Both the position numbers and the translations under genes were made by a program. Of a stretch of DNA of 38,012 nucleotides, positions 1 to 7,362 are shown piece by piece; the first letter of the stretch is position 1; each line of letters begins with the position of its first letter. The stretch is from an uncultured Ruminococcus sp. GTDB taxonomy: Bacteria; Bacillota; Clostridia; Oscillospirales; CAG-272. Below the pieces are notes generated by a model that saw only the letters and a list, made by a program, of their open reading frames with translations, ran no database searches and was not told the DNA's origin. The stretch covers positions 1-38,012 of the forward strand of contig CACWOQ010000028.1 in the NCBI GenBank assembly GCA_902762505.1. Reading direction: 5' to 3'.

Positions 1-21
1 CCGTTTCCCGAGCGCCCGTCT

Positions 22-50
22 AATATATCACTTTTTTCTCCCTTTGTCAA
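22..50 (-). promoter_or_regulatory. Sigma-A promoter reading out of the window to the left
   Basis: On the minus strand a perfect TTGACA (45-50) is followed after exactly 17 bases by TATATT (22-27). It should start a leftward transcript for a gene beyond the window edge. It lies just past the terminator of the sipL-like gene, which fits the start of a new unit. Seen in sequence; the use is inferred. Confidence 0.5.
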
Positions 51-110
51 CCCCTTTTTTGTCCTTTTTTTCGCTTCCTTACACTTGGTCGGGCGTTTCA
101 TTTCCGCCTT

Positions 111-143
111 AAAAAAACGGTCCGGCGCAGCACCGTGACCGTT
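111..143 (-). terminator. Rho-independent terminator of the sigK-sipL unit
   Basis: Read on the minus strand, AACGGTC (137-143) pairs with GACCGT around a 14-base GC-rich loop and is followed by a run of seven T (111-117). It lies 12 bases past the sipL-like stop codon, so it probably ends the sigK-sipL transcript. Confidence 0.7.
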
Positions 144-154
144 CTCTTCTCTTT

Positions 155-1627
155 TCAAGGGATGATCAGGACGGTACCGTCTGTTCCCCCGTTGTACTTT
201 TCAAGCTCCGCGACGGGTACGCCGAATTTCTTTGCAACGCTCCACACCGTTTCGCCGTTCGGCCTGTACAGCCGCAGGGACGTTTTGTCGCGTTCTCTCT
301 GCCTGTCGCTTATCCTGAACACGGTGACCGCCCTGTCCTTGCAGGTCGACTCCGCGCACAGTCTTATATAAAGCTCCGCGTCGACGTATATCTTATCGCC
401 GTCCGCTCTGACGTTCGGCGAGCCGGATGTCACGTAAGCGTACAATTCCGAGTTCTCAGGCGATGAATACGGTATCAAAACTCTGAAAGGTACCGGGACC
501 GTCAGGGTTTTATATTCCCCGCTCTCCTCGTACACTATATACGCGTCCATAACTCCCCCGACAGCCGTCTGACCGTTTGTTCTTTCACAGCTGACGTCGC
601 GGCACGCCGACGTCGCTGTTATGATCCTCGTATCCGGGATCGCCTTTGTTTCGCCGCTCACCGTCACGTGAGTCGTATAAGGCAGCCCGACGCGGCGCAG
701 CGTTATATCGCCGTATTCGGCGCTCGAATATTTTTCCGTCGAAAACATGTCCCCCGTATACGTCAGCTCCTTTTCCGTCTCGCAGAGCAGGGACACGGAA
801 TACGTGACGTCAAGCTCGACCGTGCGGAGGCGTCCCGATTTGTCCGTCGTCAGCGAGAATTTCTGATCCTTTACGTAAACGCAGCAGGAACAGACTGATC
901 CGGGCGTGATCGAATCGTCGTCAGTCTGATGCGTCACCGTGACCTGCGTTTTGAAGCATTCCGTCACCCCGTCCTCCGTAAGATACAAAAGCACGGCGTC
1001 GGCGTTGAAGGTTATCTCCGCGGTCCCGTCTGACGGCGAGACGACGGGAGCCGACGGGATGAAGATGCCGCATATCATCCTGTCCGGCTCCGGATACGAC
1101 TCCGGTATATGAAGATCCTCCGCGTAAGGGATATCGTCCTCCGTGACCGTTGAAGCAGCGTAAGTGACGGTCGTGACGGTTTTGTATTGCAAGCCGGAGT
1201 CCTGCACTCCGTCAATGAACGGCTCCCACTCGTTCGCAAGTCTCACGGCGAATAAGACGGGGACTTTTATCCTGACGGAGAATTTGCGCGGATTCGACAG
1301 TCTTGTCTGCGTATCCGGCTGCCCGTACAGCGCGGCGGCGACGCGCGCTCCGTCGGATTCTCTCAGAGCCGCGCTGACCGAGAACGGGAGCTTATACCCG
1401 GCACAATGCAGATTCGAGTCGTCGCCCGTGAAGAGGATCTTTACACAGAGCTCGCCCTCCGCCGATACGGTCTGCCCCTCGAGAAACGTCCTGCAGCCAG
1501 ATACCTGCGTGACCGTGTTCACTATTCTTTTTACGTCCGGCAGGTCGTTTGGCAATATGAATTCGCCGTCTGCCGCGGCTACGGCGTCCGCGTGCGTCGC
1601 CGTCCAGTTTACGTTTGCGTTGTTCAA
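155..1627 (-). CDS. SipL-like spore morphogenesis protein (SPOCS/DUF3794 repeats and C-terminal LysM)
   Basis: A protein of 490 residues resembling the SipL family, which helps attach the spore coat to the forespore surface in Clostridia together with SpoIVA. The N-terminal half carries SPOCS (DUF3794)-type beta-rich repeats starting near residue 30, and a second related stretch follows in the middle. The last 45 residues form a LysM motif (NGETVWSVAKKFGVP, ending in TVLIIP) of the sort that binds spore or wall glycan. The start is a TTG with GGAGGT six bases upstream. It sits 35 bases behind sigK on the same strand and probably shares its mother-cell transcript. I infer the family from the SPOCS-LysM order and the sigK neighbour; a general DUF3794/LysM coat protein rather than SipL itself is possible. 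Confidence 0.8.
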   Translation of the reverse strand: MNNANVNWTATHADAVAAADGEFILPNDLPDVKRIVNTVTQVSGCRTFLEGQTVSAEGELCVKILFTGDDSNLHCAGYKLPFSVSAALRESDGARVAAALYGQPDTQTRLSNPRKFSVRIKVPVLFAVRLANEWEPFIDGVQDSGLQYKTVTTVTYAASTVTEDDIPYAEDLHIPESYPEPDRMICGIFIPSAPVVSPSDGTAEITFNADAVLLYLTEDGVTECFKTQVTVTHQTDDDSITPGSVCSCCVYVKDQKFSLTTDKSGRLRTVELDVTYSVSLLCETEKELTYTGDMFSTEKYSSAEYGDITLRRVGLPYTTHVTVSGETKAIPDTRIITATSACRDVSCERTNGQTAVGGVMDAYIVYEESGEYKTLTVPVPFRVLIPYSSPENSELYAYVTSGSPNVRADGDKIYVDAELYIRLCAESTCKDRAVTVFRISDRQRERDKTSLRLYRPNGETVWSVAKKFGVPVAELEKYNGGTDGTVLIIP

Positions 1628-1662
1628 TCCGATACCTCCATATTTTATATATTCTATTATGG

Positions 1663-2361
1663 TTATTCGTAACCTGCTTTTTTCATCTGCGCTCTCAGCT
1701 TGTCGATCGCCGATTTTTCGATACGCGACACGTACGAGCGCGATATGCCGAGTTTTGCCCCGACCTCAGCCTGCGTCATCGGCTCTCCGCCGTCGAGCCC
1801 CGTTCGAAGTATCATTATTCGCCTTTCGCGTTCGCTCAGTACGTTCATCAAAAGCTCCACGGCTTTTCTTTCGCGCGACCTTTGGTCAAGCGCTTCGGCT
1901 ATATCCTCATCCGTTGAAATGACGTCGCCGTACGTCAGAGGATTCCCGTCTTTATCGGTATCTATCGTATCGTTTACCGAGAGCTCGTTTCTGAATTTTT
2001 TCTGCGTCCGGAACTGCATCAGTATCTCGTTTTGAAGGCATCTGCAGGCGTACGTTGCAAATCTCGTGCCGTTTGACGGATCGAACGTATCAACGGCTTT
2101 AATGAGTCCCACGGTACCTGTCGATATCAGTTCATCCTGATCCGACTGCGAATAATACCTTTTAACTATATGCGCGACGAGCCGCAGATTATGCTCGATG
2201 AGCTTCTGTCTCGCCGTCCTGTCGCCGCGCTTCATTTTTTCAAAGCATTCCGCCTCTTCCTCAGCCGTAAGCGGCGGAGGAAACGCGTCCGAATCCGACA
2301 CTTTGAGAAAAATATAAAAGAAACCGAAAAGAATTGCGGAAATACCGCCCGGCAATAGCAT
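1663..2361 (-). CDS. sigK: RNA polymerase sporulation sigma factor, sigma-K type, with pro-sequence
   Basis: Mother-cell late sporulation sigma factor of 232 residues. After a hydrophobic N-terminal stretch of about 20 residues comes SDAFPPPLTAEEE, which matches the processing region of pro-sigma-K (NNAFPQPLS in Bacillus); in Bacillus the membrane protease SpoIVFB removes this segment. Region 2 shows NLRLVAHIVKRYY and LISTGTVGLIKAVDTFD, with ATYACRCLQNEILM following; region 4 ends in the helix-turn-helix LGISRSYVSRIEKSAIDKL. The ATG follows GGGAGG by three bases; a GTG one codon earlier is also possible. The gene is continuous, with no skin-type element splitting it, although a serine-recombinase prophage lies only 2.3 kb away. 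The sipL-like gene follows in the same direction. Confidence 0.92.
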   Translation of the reverse strand: MLLPGGISAILFGFFYIFLKVSDSDAFPPPLTAEEEAECFEKMKRGDRTARQKLIEHNLRLVAHIVKRYYSQSDQDELISTGTVGLIKAVDTFDPSNGTRFATYACRCLQNEILMQFRTQKKFRNELSVNDTIDTDKDGNPLTYGDVISTDEDIAEALDQRSRERKAVELLMNVLSERERRIMILRTGLDGGEPMTQAEVGAKLGISRSYVSRIEKSAIDKLRAQMKKAGYE

Positions 2362-2467
2362 CACCCTCCCACTATTTCATATTTTTTTACAATCTGTTTT
2401 TACGTATAAAACACGGATATCGTACTATATAGATGATGGGAAAAATACGTCATCCGGAGTTATTGAG

Positions 2468-3361
2468 TTGAAATTTGCGATAATCGACATCGGGTCGAAC
2501 ACCGCGAAAGCGGAAATATACAGATACAAGCACGGCAGGCTTTCGGCGGTCGCCAAATACGTCGAGCGCGATATGATAGCCGACCACAAGGACGGCGGCG
2601 TGCTCGACGCCGAGGGCATATCCGTCCTTATAAATATTATGAGCGGCTTCACCGCTTTATGCGCGGAAAACGGTGTTGACCGGATCTTTCCGTACGCCAC
2701 GCAAAGTCTGCGCGGGATCTCAAACGCCGGGCAGGTATGCAGGAGCATAAAGGAAGCGACGGGGCTTGACGTTACGGTCATAAGCGGGGAGCAGGAGGCA
2801 AGACTCGGCTGCGAGGCGTTTCTGTACGAAAACGACCCTGACGACGCGATCCTCTCCGACATGGGCGGCGGCTCGACAGAGATCAACGTTATACGCGGAG
2901 GCTCGGTCGTGACATCGGTAAGTCTGCCGTTCGGCAGCAGATCCCTCTGTCACGGGCTCGGCATCGGCATATTCCCTACGCCCGCGCAGATACTTGAAAT
3001 AAAAAACGCCGTCATGACCTGCGCCGGGCGGTACAGGCAGGACAACGAATGTGAGCTTTACGCGGGCGGCGGCACGTCCGCAGGTCTTTTCCGCATTTAC
3101 AGAACAGTAACGAAAGAAACCGAAAGATCCGTTACAACGCGGGCTCTGTCCGGGCTTCTTTCCGAGCTCGGCGCGGATCCCGTACGCGCGGAGCAGCTTG
3201 CACGGAAGTACACACCCGACAGATACGACACGGTCTACGCCGGGATGTACGCCCATTTGTTTCTGTGTGAGGCGCTCGGTTCATCCGTGATCAATCATTG
3301 CAAAACGACGTGCAGGATGGGATACGCGCGCCGGTTAATCAAAGACGGTATTCTGAAATGA
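2468..3361 (+). CDS. Ppx/GppA family phosphatase (exopolyphosphatase / pppGpp hydrolase-like)
   Basis: Sugar-kinase/Hsp70-fold phosphatase of 297 residues, the length of the short, single-module Ppx/GppA proteins of Bacillota. Visible motifs are the first phosphate loop DIGSNTAK (residues 7-14), the catalytic-glutamate region SGEQEARLG and the second loop DMGGGSTEI. Known members remove terminal phosphate from polyphosphate or from guanosine pentaphosphate; which one applies here cannot be told from sequence. The start is TTG at 2468, with CCGGAG about ten bases upstream. It is divergent from sigK across about 105 AT-rich bases in which I could not fix a convincing promoter. The stop codon overlaps the start of the next gene (ATGA), so the two are translationally coupled. 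Confidence 0.85.
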   Translation: MKFAIIDIGSNTAKAEIYRYKHGRLSAVAKYVERDMIADHKDGGVLDAEGISVLINIMSGFTALCAENGVDRIFPYATQSLRGISNAGQVCRSIKEATGLDVTVISGEQEARLGCEAFLYENDPDDAILSDMGGGSTEINVIRGGSVVTSVSLPFGSRSLCHGLGIGIFPTPAQILEIKNAVMTCAGRYRQDNECELYAGGGTSAGLFRIYRTVTKETERSVTTRALSGLLSELGADPVRAEQLARKYTPDRYDTVYAGMYAHLFLCEALGSSVINHCKTTCRMGYARRLIKDGILK

Positions 3362-4038
3362 AAAAAATCATATTATATATACTTATAGCTTCTTTTCTGT
3401 TTCTCTGCTCCTGCGGCGGCGGATTCTATGACGCGGTATGCTCCGTGCTCGGTATAGACAACAGCGATTACGCCGCCGAGGCCGCCGTATCGGAAATTGC
3501 GCCGGACGACGAGACCGCCGTAAAGCTTGCGGAGCTTTCGCTTATCGTCTGCTGCAGCGACAGGGTCGTCACTTTTGAATCGTTTTCCGACGTTTCCTCG
3601 GAATACGTCGACGTGGTGCTGAATTATCTTTCCGGCACGTTTTATTCGAAGTATTCCGCCGACGTTCAGATGATGGATAAATTCAGCGAAAATTACCCGG
3701 AGCTCAGTGTAAACGCGCTCATACCCGTTTCGGATTATGAAAACACGGTCTACGCATATTTCGGCGGCAACCGCAAAGCTGTCGTGAAGTCGACGGCGAT
3801 GTACTCGTATCTGGACAGGATAGACGCGTTCATCCTCGTCGGGCAGGCGCAGGATATCAGGGCGACGTACACCGTGCACGAAGCAGTCGAAACGGAAAAC
3901 ACGTACAGGCTGACTGTGTCATATTTCAAAAACAGCGACAATATGGGAACGTACGATATCATCTTCCGCAAGCGCGAAGACGGCGAGCCGTATATATGGC
4001 GGCTCACCGCCTCGTCAAAGCTGTACGGAGGTCTCTGA
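3358..4038 (+). CDS. Predicted lipoprotein of unknown function
   Basis: A protein of 226 residues with a lipoprotein signal peptide: MKK, then a hydrophobic core and the lipobox LCSC about 19 residues in, so the mature protein should be anchored to the outer face of the membrane. The body is a single soluble domain with no family I recognise. I chose the ATG that overlaps the phosphatase stop (ATGA) because it puts the lysines directly before the hydrophobic core; the reading frame is open further upstream, but that would bury the signal peptide. Coupling with the Ppx/GppA gene is the only context clue. No terminator is evident in the 170 bases downstream. Confidence 0.75.
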   Translation: MKKIILYILIASFLFLCSCGGGFYDAVCSVLGIDNSDYAAEAAVSEIAPDDETAVKLAELSLIVCCSDRVVTFESFSDVSSEYVDVVLNYLSGTFYSKYSADVQMMDKFSENYPELSVNALIPVSDYENTVYAYFGGNRKAVVKSTAMYSYLDRIDAFILVGQAQDIRATYTVHEAVETENTYRLTVSYFKNSDNMGTYDIIFRKREDGEPYIWRLTASSKLYGGL

Positions 4039-4208
4039 TACGGCGATATAAAAACAAACCGGCGTTTCATCAGAGGGCATAAGACGGTATCATACGCTGA
4101 CATATTTGGACGAGTTATCGTTGTACAATACATAACAACCTTTGGGATACGATCAGCAGCCAAACTCGCGAAGAGTATTAGTTGGCTAATATATTAAAGA
4201 GGTGCATT

Positions 4209-4598
4209 ATGAAATTGAGCGTTTTTAAATATGATGCCGAGTCGTTTGAAGGTGAAATTCTTGTTAAAAATACATACGGTGAATTTATTTGTTATGCCTA
4301 TCCTTTTTTCGGAGATATTAACTCAATTAACCCCAATGCTTTTGATGTTTTACTGGCCAAAAATATTGTCATCTCAGACGAATTGAACTATAAAATAGAG
4401 AAAAATTCAAAGTCATATTTTGCATATTCCATTTGTGGAATTAAAACAAATGACTTTACGATTTCAGTAGATAATATGGATTTTGCATTGGATACGATGC
4501 TGCCTAAAGATGTTATTATAGGTCAATACATAAAATTCGAATGCCTCAGAATTGATGCAATAACCACTGATTGTTTCAAGTTAAAACCGCATAATTAG
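4209..4598 (+). CDS. AT-rich orphan gene, unknown function, foreign composition
   Basis: A protein of 129 residues with no family I recognise. It is rich in beta-prone and aromatic stretches (SVFKYDAESFEGEI, FICYAYPFFGD), has no signal peptide or membrane segment, and looks like one small soluble domain. The start follows AAAGAGG with six bases between. Codon use is strikingly AT-rich (AAT, TTT, GAT, ATA) compared with the neighbouring GC-rich genes, which points to recent transfer. A short dyad, TATTAG-TTGG-CTAATA (4176-4191), lies just before the ribosome binding site. It stands alone between the lipoprotein gene and the prophage recombinase, so it may be prophage cargo outside the recombinase or a separate insertion. 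Small immunity or anti-phage proteins often look like this, but nothing in the sequence shows such a role. Confidence 0.7.
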   Translation: MKLSVFKYDAESFEGEILVKNTYGEFICYAYPFFGDINSINPNAFDVLLAKNIVISDELNYKIEKNSKSYFAYSICGIKTNDFTISVDNMDFALDTMLPKDVIIGQYIKFECLRIDAITTDCFKLKPHN

Positions 4599-4683
4599 TC
4601 AATTACTCAAAGGCGAATCCGATCACATTCTGCTATAATAATGTTGAACATACCATATGATTAATGGGTTTACGCCCGCTTTT

Positions 4684-6381
4684 TTATTTGGCCTGCTTGG
4701 GGGGATTCGTCTCGGATTTTGCAAAGTAATTTGCGGTAATTTGTTCGTGCGTGCTTTGCAAAATCCTTCGGTCACCGCTAAAAACGGTCCCCCGGACCGT
4801 TTTCTTCACGCTGGTTCGAATCCCCCTGCTTGAAGATATGCGCCAAAACAAAACGACGCCACAAGGCGTCGTTATATTTTGGCCTCCCGAAAAATCTATA
4901 TCCGAACCCGTGAGGGTGTCGGGGATGGGGGCGGTTATTTCGTTGTTTTCGCCGGTAAAATTCAGCGATATGAGGATCCGGTCGTCGTAGACGATCACGC
5001 GGTTAACGAACGTATCGATCAAGCGTGAGCGATACGCCGGATCGTTCGGGTCGCCTCTTCTGAACGACGTTATGAAAAACACGATCTGCTCTTTGTTAAT
5101 TCCCGGCGACTTCACGCTTTCGGCGGTGAGATCTATCTTGATAGACTCGGCCTCCGCCTCCAGCTCGCGGAGCCTTGTCGCGGTCGTTTCGGTGAATACG
5201 CCCGCCTCGATCGCTTTCATGATATTCGAGATCGCCGTCTCCGTGCGCTTCAGGTTATTCCGGAGCGCCGCCTCGGTGCTGTTGTCCTTCTCTTCGAGCT
5301 GGACGTCGACGCAGCGCTGCGCGAGACGGTCGACCGCCCGGTCGTCCGATATAAAGGCGGTTATGTACTCGACGACAGTCGACTCGAGCCATTCCTTCAA
5401 CACGCTTTTCTTATCACACGCGTGATCTCTTTTGCGCTTTTTGCACGAATAGTAATAATGCCGTTCCCCGCTCTTCCCGGTCCCGCTGTCGCCGAACATA
5501 GGCGAACCGCACCGGCCGCAGAACACTCTCCCGGTGAGCAGATATTTGATCCCTTTGCGCTTCGGCGCGACAGGGGTCTTTTTGTTTTTCTCGATCATAT
5601 CCTGCACCTTTTCAAACTGGCGGTCTTCGATGATCCGCGGCACGCCTCCGGGCACGGTCACGTCCGCCCATGAGTATTCACCGATATAAAATCTGTTGCT
5701 TATAATCCGCTGAACGGACTGCACGGTAAAGCTGTTCCCGCGTGACGTTCTGAATCCCGCGGCGTTCAGATCACGCATTATATCCGCCGGAAGCTTCCCG
5801 CTCTCGTACAGGTCGAAGATCCTGCGTACGACCGGAGCCGTCACCGGATCGACGACGAACCGCTTTTCCGCGTCAACCGAATACCCGAGAGGGACAGCCG
5901 AGCCGTTATATCTGCACTTATAAGCCGATTCGCGCATTCCGCGTATGACCTTGCCGTTCAGCTCCGCGCTGTAATACTCCGCGAGCCCTTCGAGCAGGCT
6001 TTCAAGGATGATCCCCTCCGGTCCCTCCGGGATCCGCTCTTTTGCCGACAGCAGCGTCACGCCGTTACGGCGCAAAATCGCCTTGTTAATCGCTATGTCT
6101 TCACGGTTACGTCCGAAACGGTCGATCTTCCATACGATAACGTAATCGAACGTACGTGCGGCGCTGTCCCGGAACATCTTCTGAAAGTCCGCTCTGTTGT
6201 CGTTCGTGCCGGTCTTCGCACGGTCGATATACGTACCGACGACGCGCAGATTATTGTCGTCGGCATATGCCCGGCATTCCCGGAGCTGTCCCTCGATGGA
6301 CTGCTCCGTCTGCCGTTCGGACGAATACCGGGCGTATATCACGGCGCGCACTTTTTCAGGCGCTTGAGAATCTTTTTTCAC
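4684..6381 (-). CDS. Large serine recombinase (phage integrase)
   Basis: Site-specific recombinase of 565 residues that should integrate and excise the prophage. The resolvase domain has the nucleophile in YARYSSERQ (Ser20) followed by EQSIEGQL; DRFGRNREDIAI marks the end of the catalytic core. Next come the recombinase domain (about residues 150-260, VPLGYSVD), a zinc ribbon (FCGRCGSPMFG and YSCKKRKRDHACDKK) and a coiled-coil region near residues 365-420. The last 60 or so residues are suspect: they are encoded by a terminator-like hairpin (4852-4873) and then by a MITE-like or tRNA-3'-like element (4692-4832) that yields the telltale SRGIRTSV. The ancestral protein probably ended near residue 505. 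The start overlaps the stop of the upstream pseudo-exonuclease gene (ATGA), so it may be expressed from the lysogeny transcript. Confidence 0.93.
   Translation of the reverse strand: MKKDSQAPEKVRAVIYARYSSERQTEQSIEGQLRECRAYADDNNLRVVGTYIDRAKTGTNDNRADFQKMFRDSAARTFDYVIVWKIDRFGRNREDIAINKAILRRNGVTLLSAKERIPEGPEGIILESLLEGLAEYYSAELNGKVIRGMRESAYKCRYNGSAVPLGYSVDAEKRFVVDPVTAPVVRRIFDLYESGKLPADIMRDLNAAGFRTSRGNSFTVQSVQRIISNRFYIGEYSWADVTVPGGVPRIIEDRQFEKVQDMIEKNKKTPVAPKRKGIKYLLTGRVFCGRCGSPMFGDSGTGKSGERHYYYSCKKRKRDHACDKKSVLKEWLESTVVEYITAFISDDRAVDRLAQRCVDVQLEEKDNSTEAALRNNLKRTETAISNIMKAIEAGVFTETTATRLRELEAEAESIKIDLTAESVKSPGINKEQIVFFITSFRRGDPNDPAYRSRLIDTFVNRVIVYDDRILISLNFTGENNEITAPIPDTLTGSDIDFSGGQNITTPCGVVLFWRISSSRGIRTSVKKTVRGTVFSGDRRILQSTHEQITANYFAKSETNPPKQAK
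4692..4832. repeat. MITE-like structured element with terminal inverted repeats and flanking direct repeats
   Basis: The core (4700-4826) begins with GGGGGATTCG and ends with its exact complement CGAATCCCCC. Identical TGCTTG copies flank it (4694-4699 and 4827-4832; CCTGCTTG if overlapping bases are counted), as a target duplication would. Inside are a 13-bp perfect inverted repeat GGATTTTGCAAAG / CTTTGCAAAATCC (4714-4726, 4754-4766) and a 10-bp hairpin AAAACGGTCC-CCC-GGACCGTTTT (4781-4803), so the strand could fold as a three-way junction. The right end also reads like a tRNA T-arm (GGTTCGAATCCCCC). It is either a small non-autonomous element or a decayed tRNA/att-derived sequence. Confidence 0.55.
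4852..4873 (-). terminator. Terminator-like hairpin inside the recombinase 3' end
   Basis: AACGACGCC (4852-4860) and GGCGTCGTT (4865-4873) form a perfect 9-bp stem around a 4-base loop. Read on the minus strand it is followed by TTGTTTTGG, so it resembles the natural terminator of the recombinase transcript, yet it is in frame inside the coding region (encoding ITTPCGVVL). This suggests that the open frame was extended past its original end. Confidence 0.5.
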
Positions 6382-7205
6382 TTCAGATATTCAACGCAGA
6401 GCTTTTCAAAAAGCGCGTGCGCCGTCACGGCGTTGTCAAGCGCGTTACGCGGATATTTACACTCAACGCCGAAGCGTGAGGCGACCGTCTGAAGCTTGAT
6501 GTCGGGCAGCTCCGGCGCTTTATGCGTCGCCATCTTCACGACGTCGATATAATCATGATGCGCGGCGAAATCGGCGAGTGCTCTTTTCATGAAGCAGGCG
6601 TTGAACGTCGCGTAATTCGCCACGATCGGAAGATCTCCCGCAAATCCGAGAACAGCCGGCGCAATTTCCGCAAACGACGGAGCTCCGCTCACGTCCGCGG
6701 CTGTGATGCCGTTTGCCGCCGAAGCCGCGGGCGGGATCGGCATACCGGGGTTTACAAACGTTCTGAATTGCTTCACGACGGCGCCGTTTTCGACGCGAAG
6801 GAGCGCGATATCGACGATCTTGTCTCCGTCATAGTCTGTTCCGGTCGTTGCGAGTCCAAGCGCGATATACGCCGGGTGGTTTGCTCTGAATTCCGTCACA
6901 GCGTTTTTCGAATACATTTTCGGGCGGCTGTACTTGTATTTTGACGGTGCGGAAGCTTCCTCGTCGTCATCTGCTCCGCCTTCAAGGTCGGGAATCTCAG
7001 CCTTTGCCGGAGCGGGCTGTTTTTTCGGCGCCGGCTTTTTGAAAAAGCCGATCACACCGAGCACAAGACCGACGACCAGGATCATAACGGCGCCGACAAG
7101 CGCGTCCCGGCCGCTCTCGCCGCCGGCAAGTGCCGCGATGAGCGCCACGACGCCGACCGCCGCGATTATAATGCCGATAAGAAACAGCTTGCTTTTGTTT
7201 TTCAT
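6378..7205 (-). CDS. Membrane-anchored DnaQ/RNase T-fold protein with all catalytic residues lost
   Basis: A protein of 275 residues. Two membrane helices (about 7-28 and 36-55) are followed by a Pro/Lys/Ala- and acid-rich linker and then a DEDDh exonuclease fold (about 112-275). It aligns along its length with the neighbouring active-looking exonuclease, including FVNPG and NGIT, but the metal-binding positions have changed: motif I DIEATG reads GLATTG (Asp to Gly117, Glu to Ala119), motif II HNVNFD reads NYATFN (Asp to Asn), and motif III HRAYDD reads RNALDN (His to Arg, last Asp to Asn). It should therefore bind rather than cut nucleic acid. AGAGGTG lies 9 bases before the ATG. The open, conserved frame argues that it is kept for some other role, perhaps as a membrane-bound binding protein. 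Confidence 0.85.
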   Translation of the reverse strand: MKNKSKLFLIGIIIAAVGVVALIAALAGGESGRDALVGAVMILVVGLVLGVIGFFKKPAPKKQPAPAKAEIPDLEGGADDDEEASAPSKYKYSRPKMYSKNAVTEFRANHPAYIALGLATTGTDYDGDKIVDIALLRVENGAVVKQFRTFVNPGMPIPPAASAANGITAADVSGAPSFAEIAPAVLGFAGDLPIVANYATFNACFMKRALADFAAHHDYIDVVKMATHKAPELPDIKLQTVASRFGVECKYPRNALDNAVTAHALFEKLCVEYLK

Positions 7206-7218
7206 ATTATCTCACCTC

Positions 7219-7323
7219 TTAATATTTTTGTCTGTTCTCGATCACTTTCCCGAGGATCGTGACCTGGAGCTGCCACTCAATACTCTGCCCTGCCTGCCAA
7301 TATGTATAATACCGTGATATCAT
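7219..7323 (-). pseudogene. Remnant of a second LexA/CI repressor gene (C-terminal scrap)
   Basis: This minus-strand frame ends in VTILGKVIENRQKY, nearly identical to the last residues of the intact repressor (VTILGKVIENRQKF), and the DNA is close to identical over that stretch. Upstream only about 20 unrelated or scrambled codons remain (ISRYYTYWQAGQSIEWQLQ). It sits directly before the pseudo-exonuclease start, just as the intact repressor sits directly before the active exonuclease. I read it as the leftover of a duplicated repressor-exonuclease unit. Confidence 0.75.
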
Positions 7324-7362
7324 GGCGCGCATTTTTGCAAGCGCCTGTAAAACTTTTTTTGC

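Noticed and set aside
4770..4832. A tRNA gene suggested by GGTTCGAATCCCCCT and a variable-arm-like hairpin
   Set aside because: No matching acceptor, D-arm or anticodon arm can be built upstream, and the T-stem does not pair. It is at best a decayed or mimicking sequence.
1663..6381. A skin-like element: serine-recombinase prophage next to sigK
   Set aside because: In Bacillus and some Clostridia the element splits sigK. Here sigK is one continuous frame with all regions, and two intact genes lie between it and the prophage, so no developmental rearrangement of sigK is indicated.
7219..7323. A functional 34-residue protein
   Set aside because: Its only recognisable part is the last strand of a repressor dimerisation domain, too little to fold; it is better explained as a remnant.
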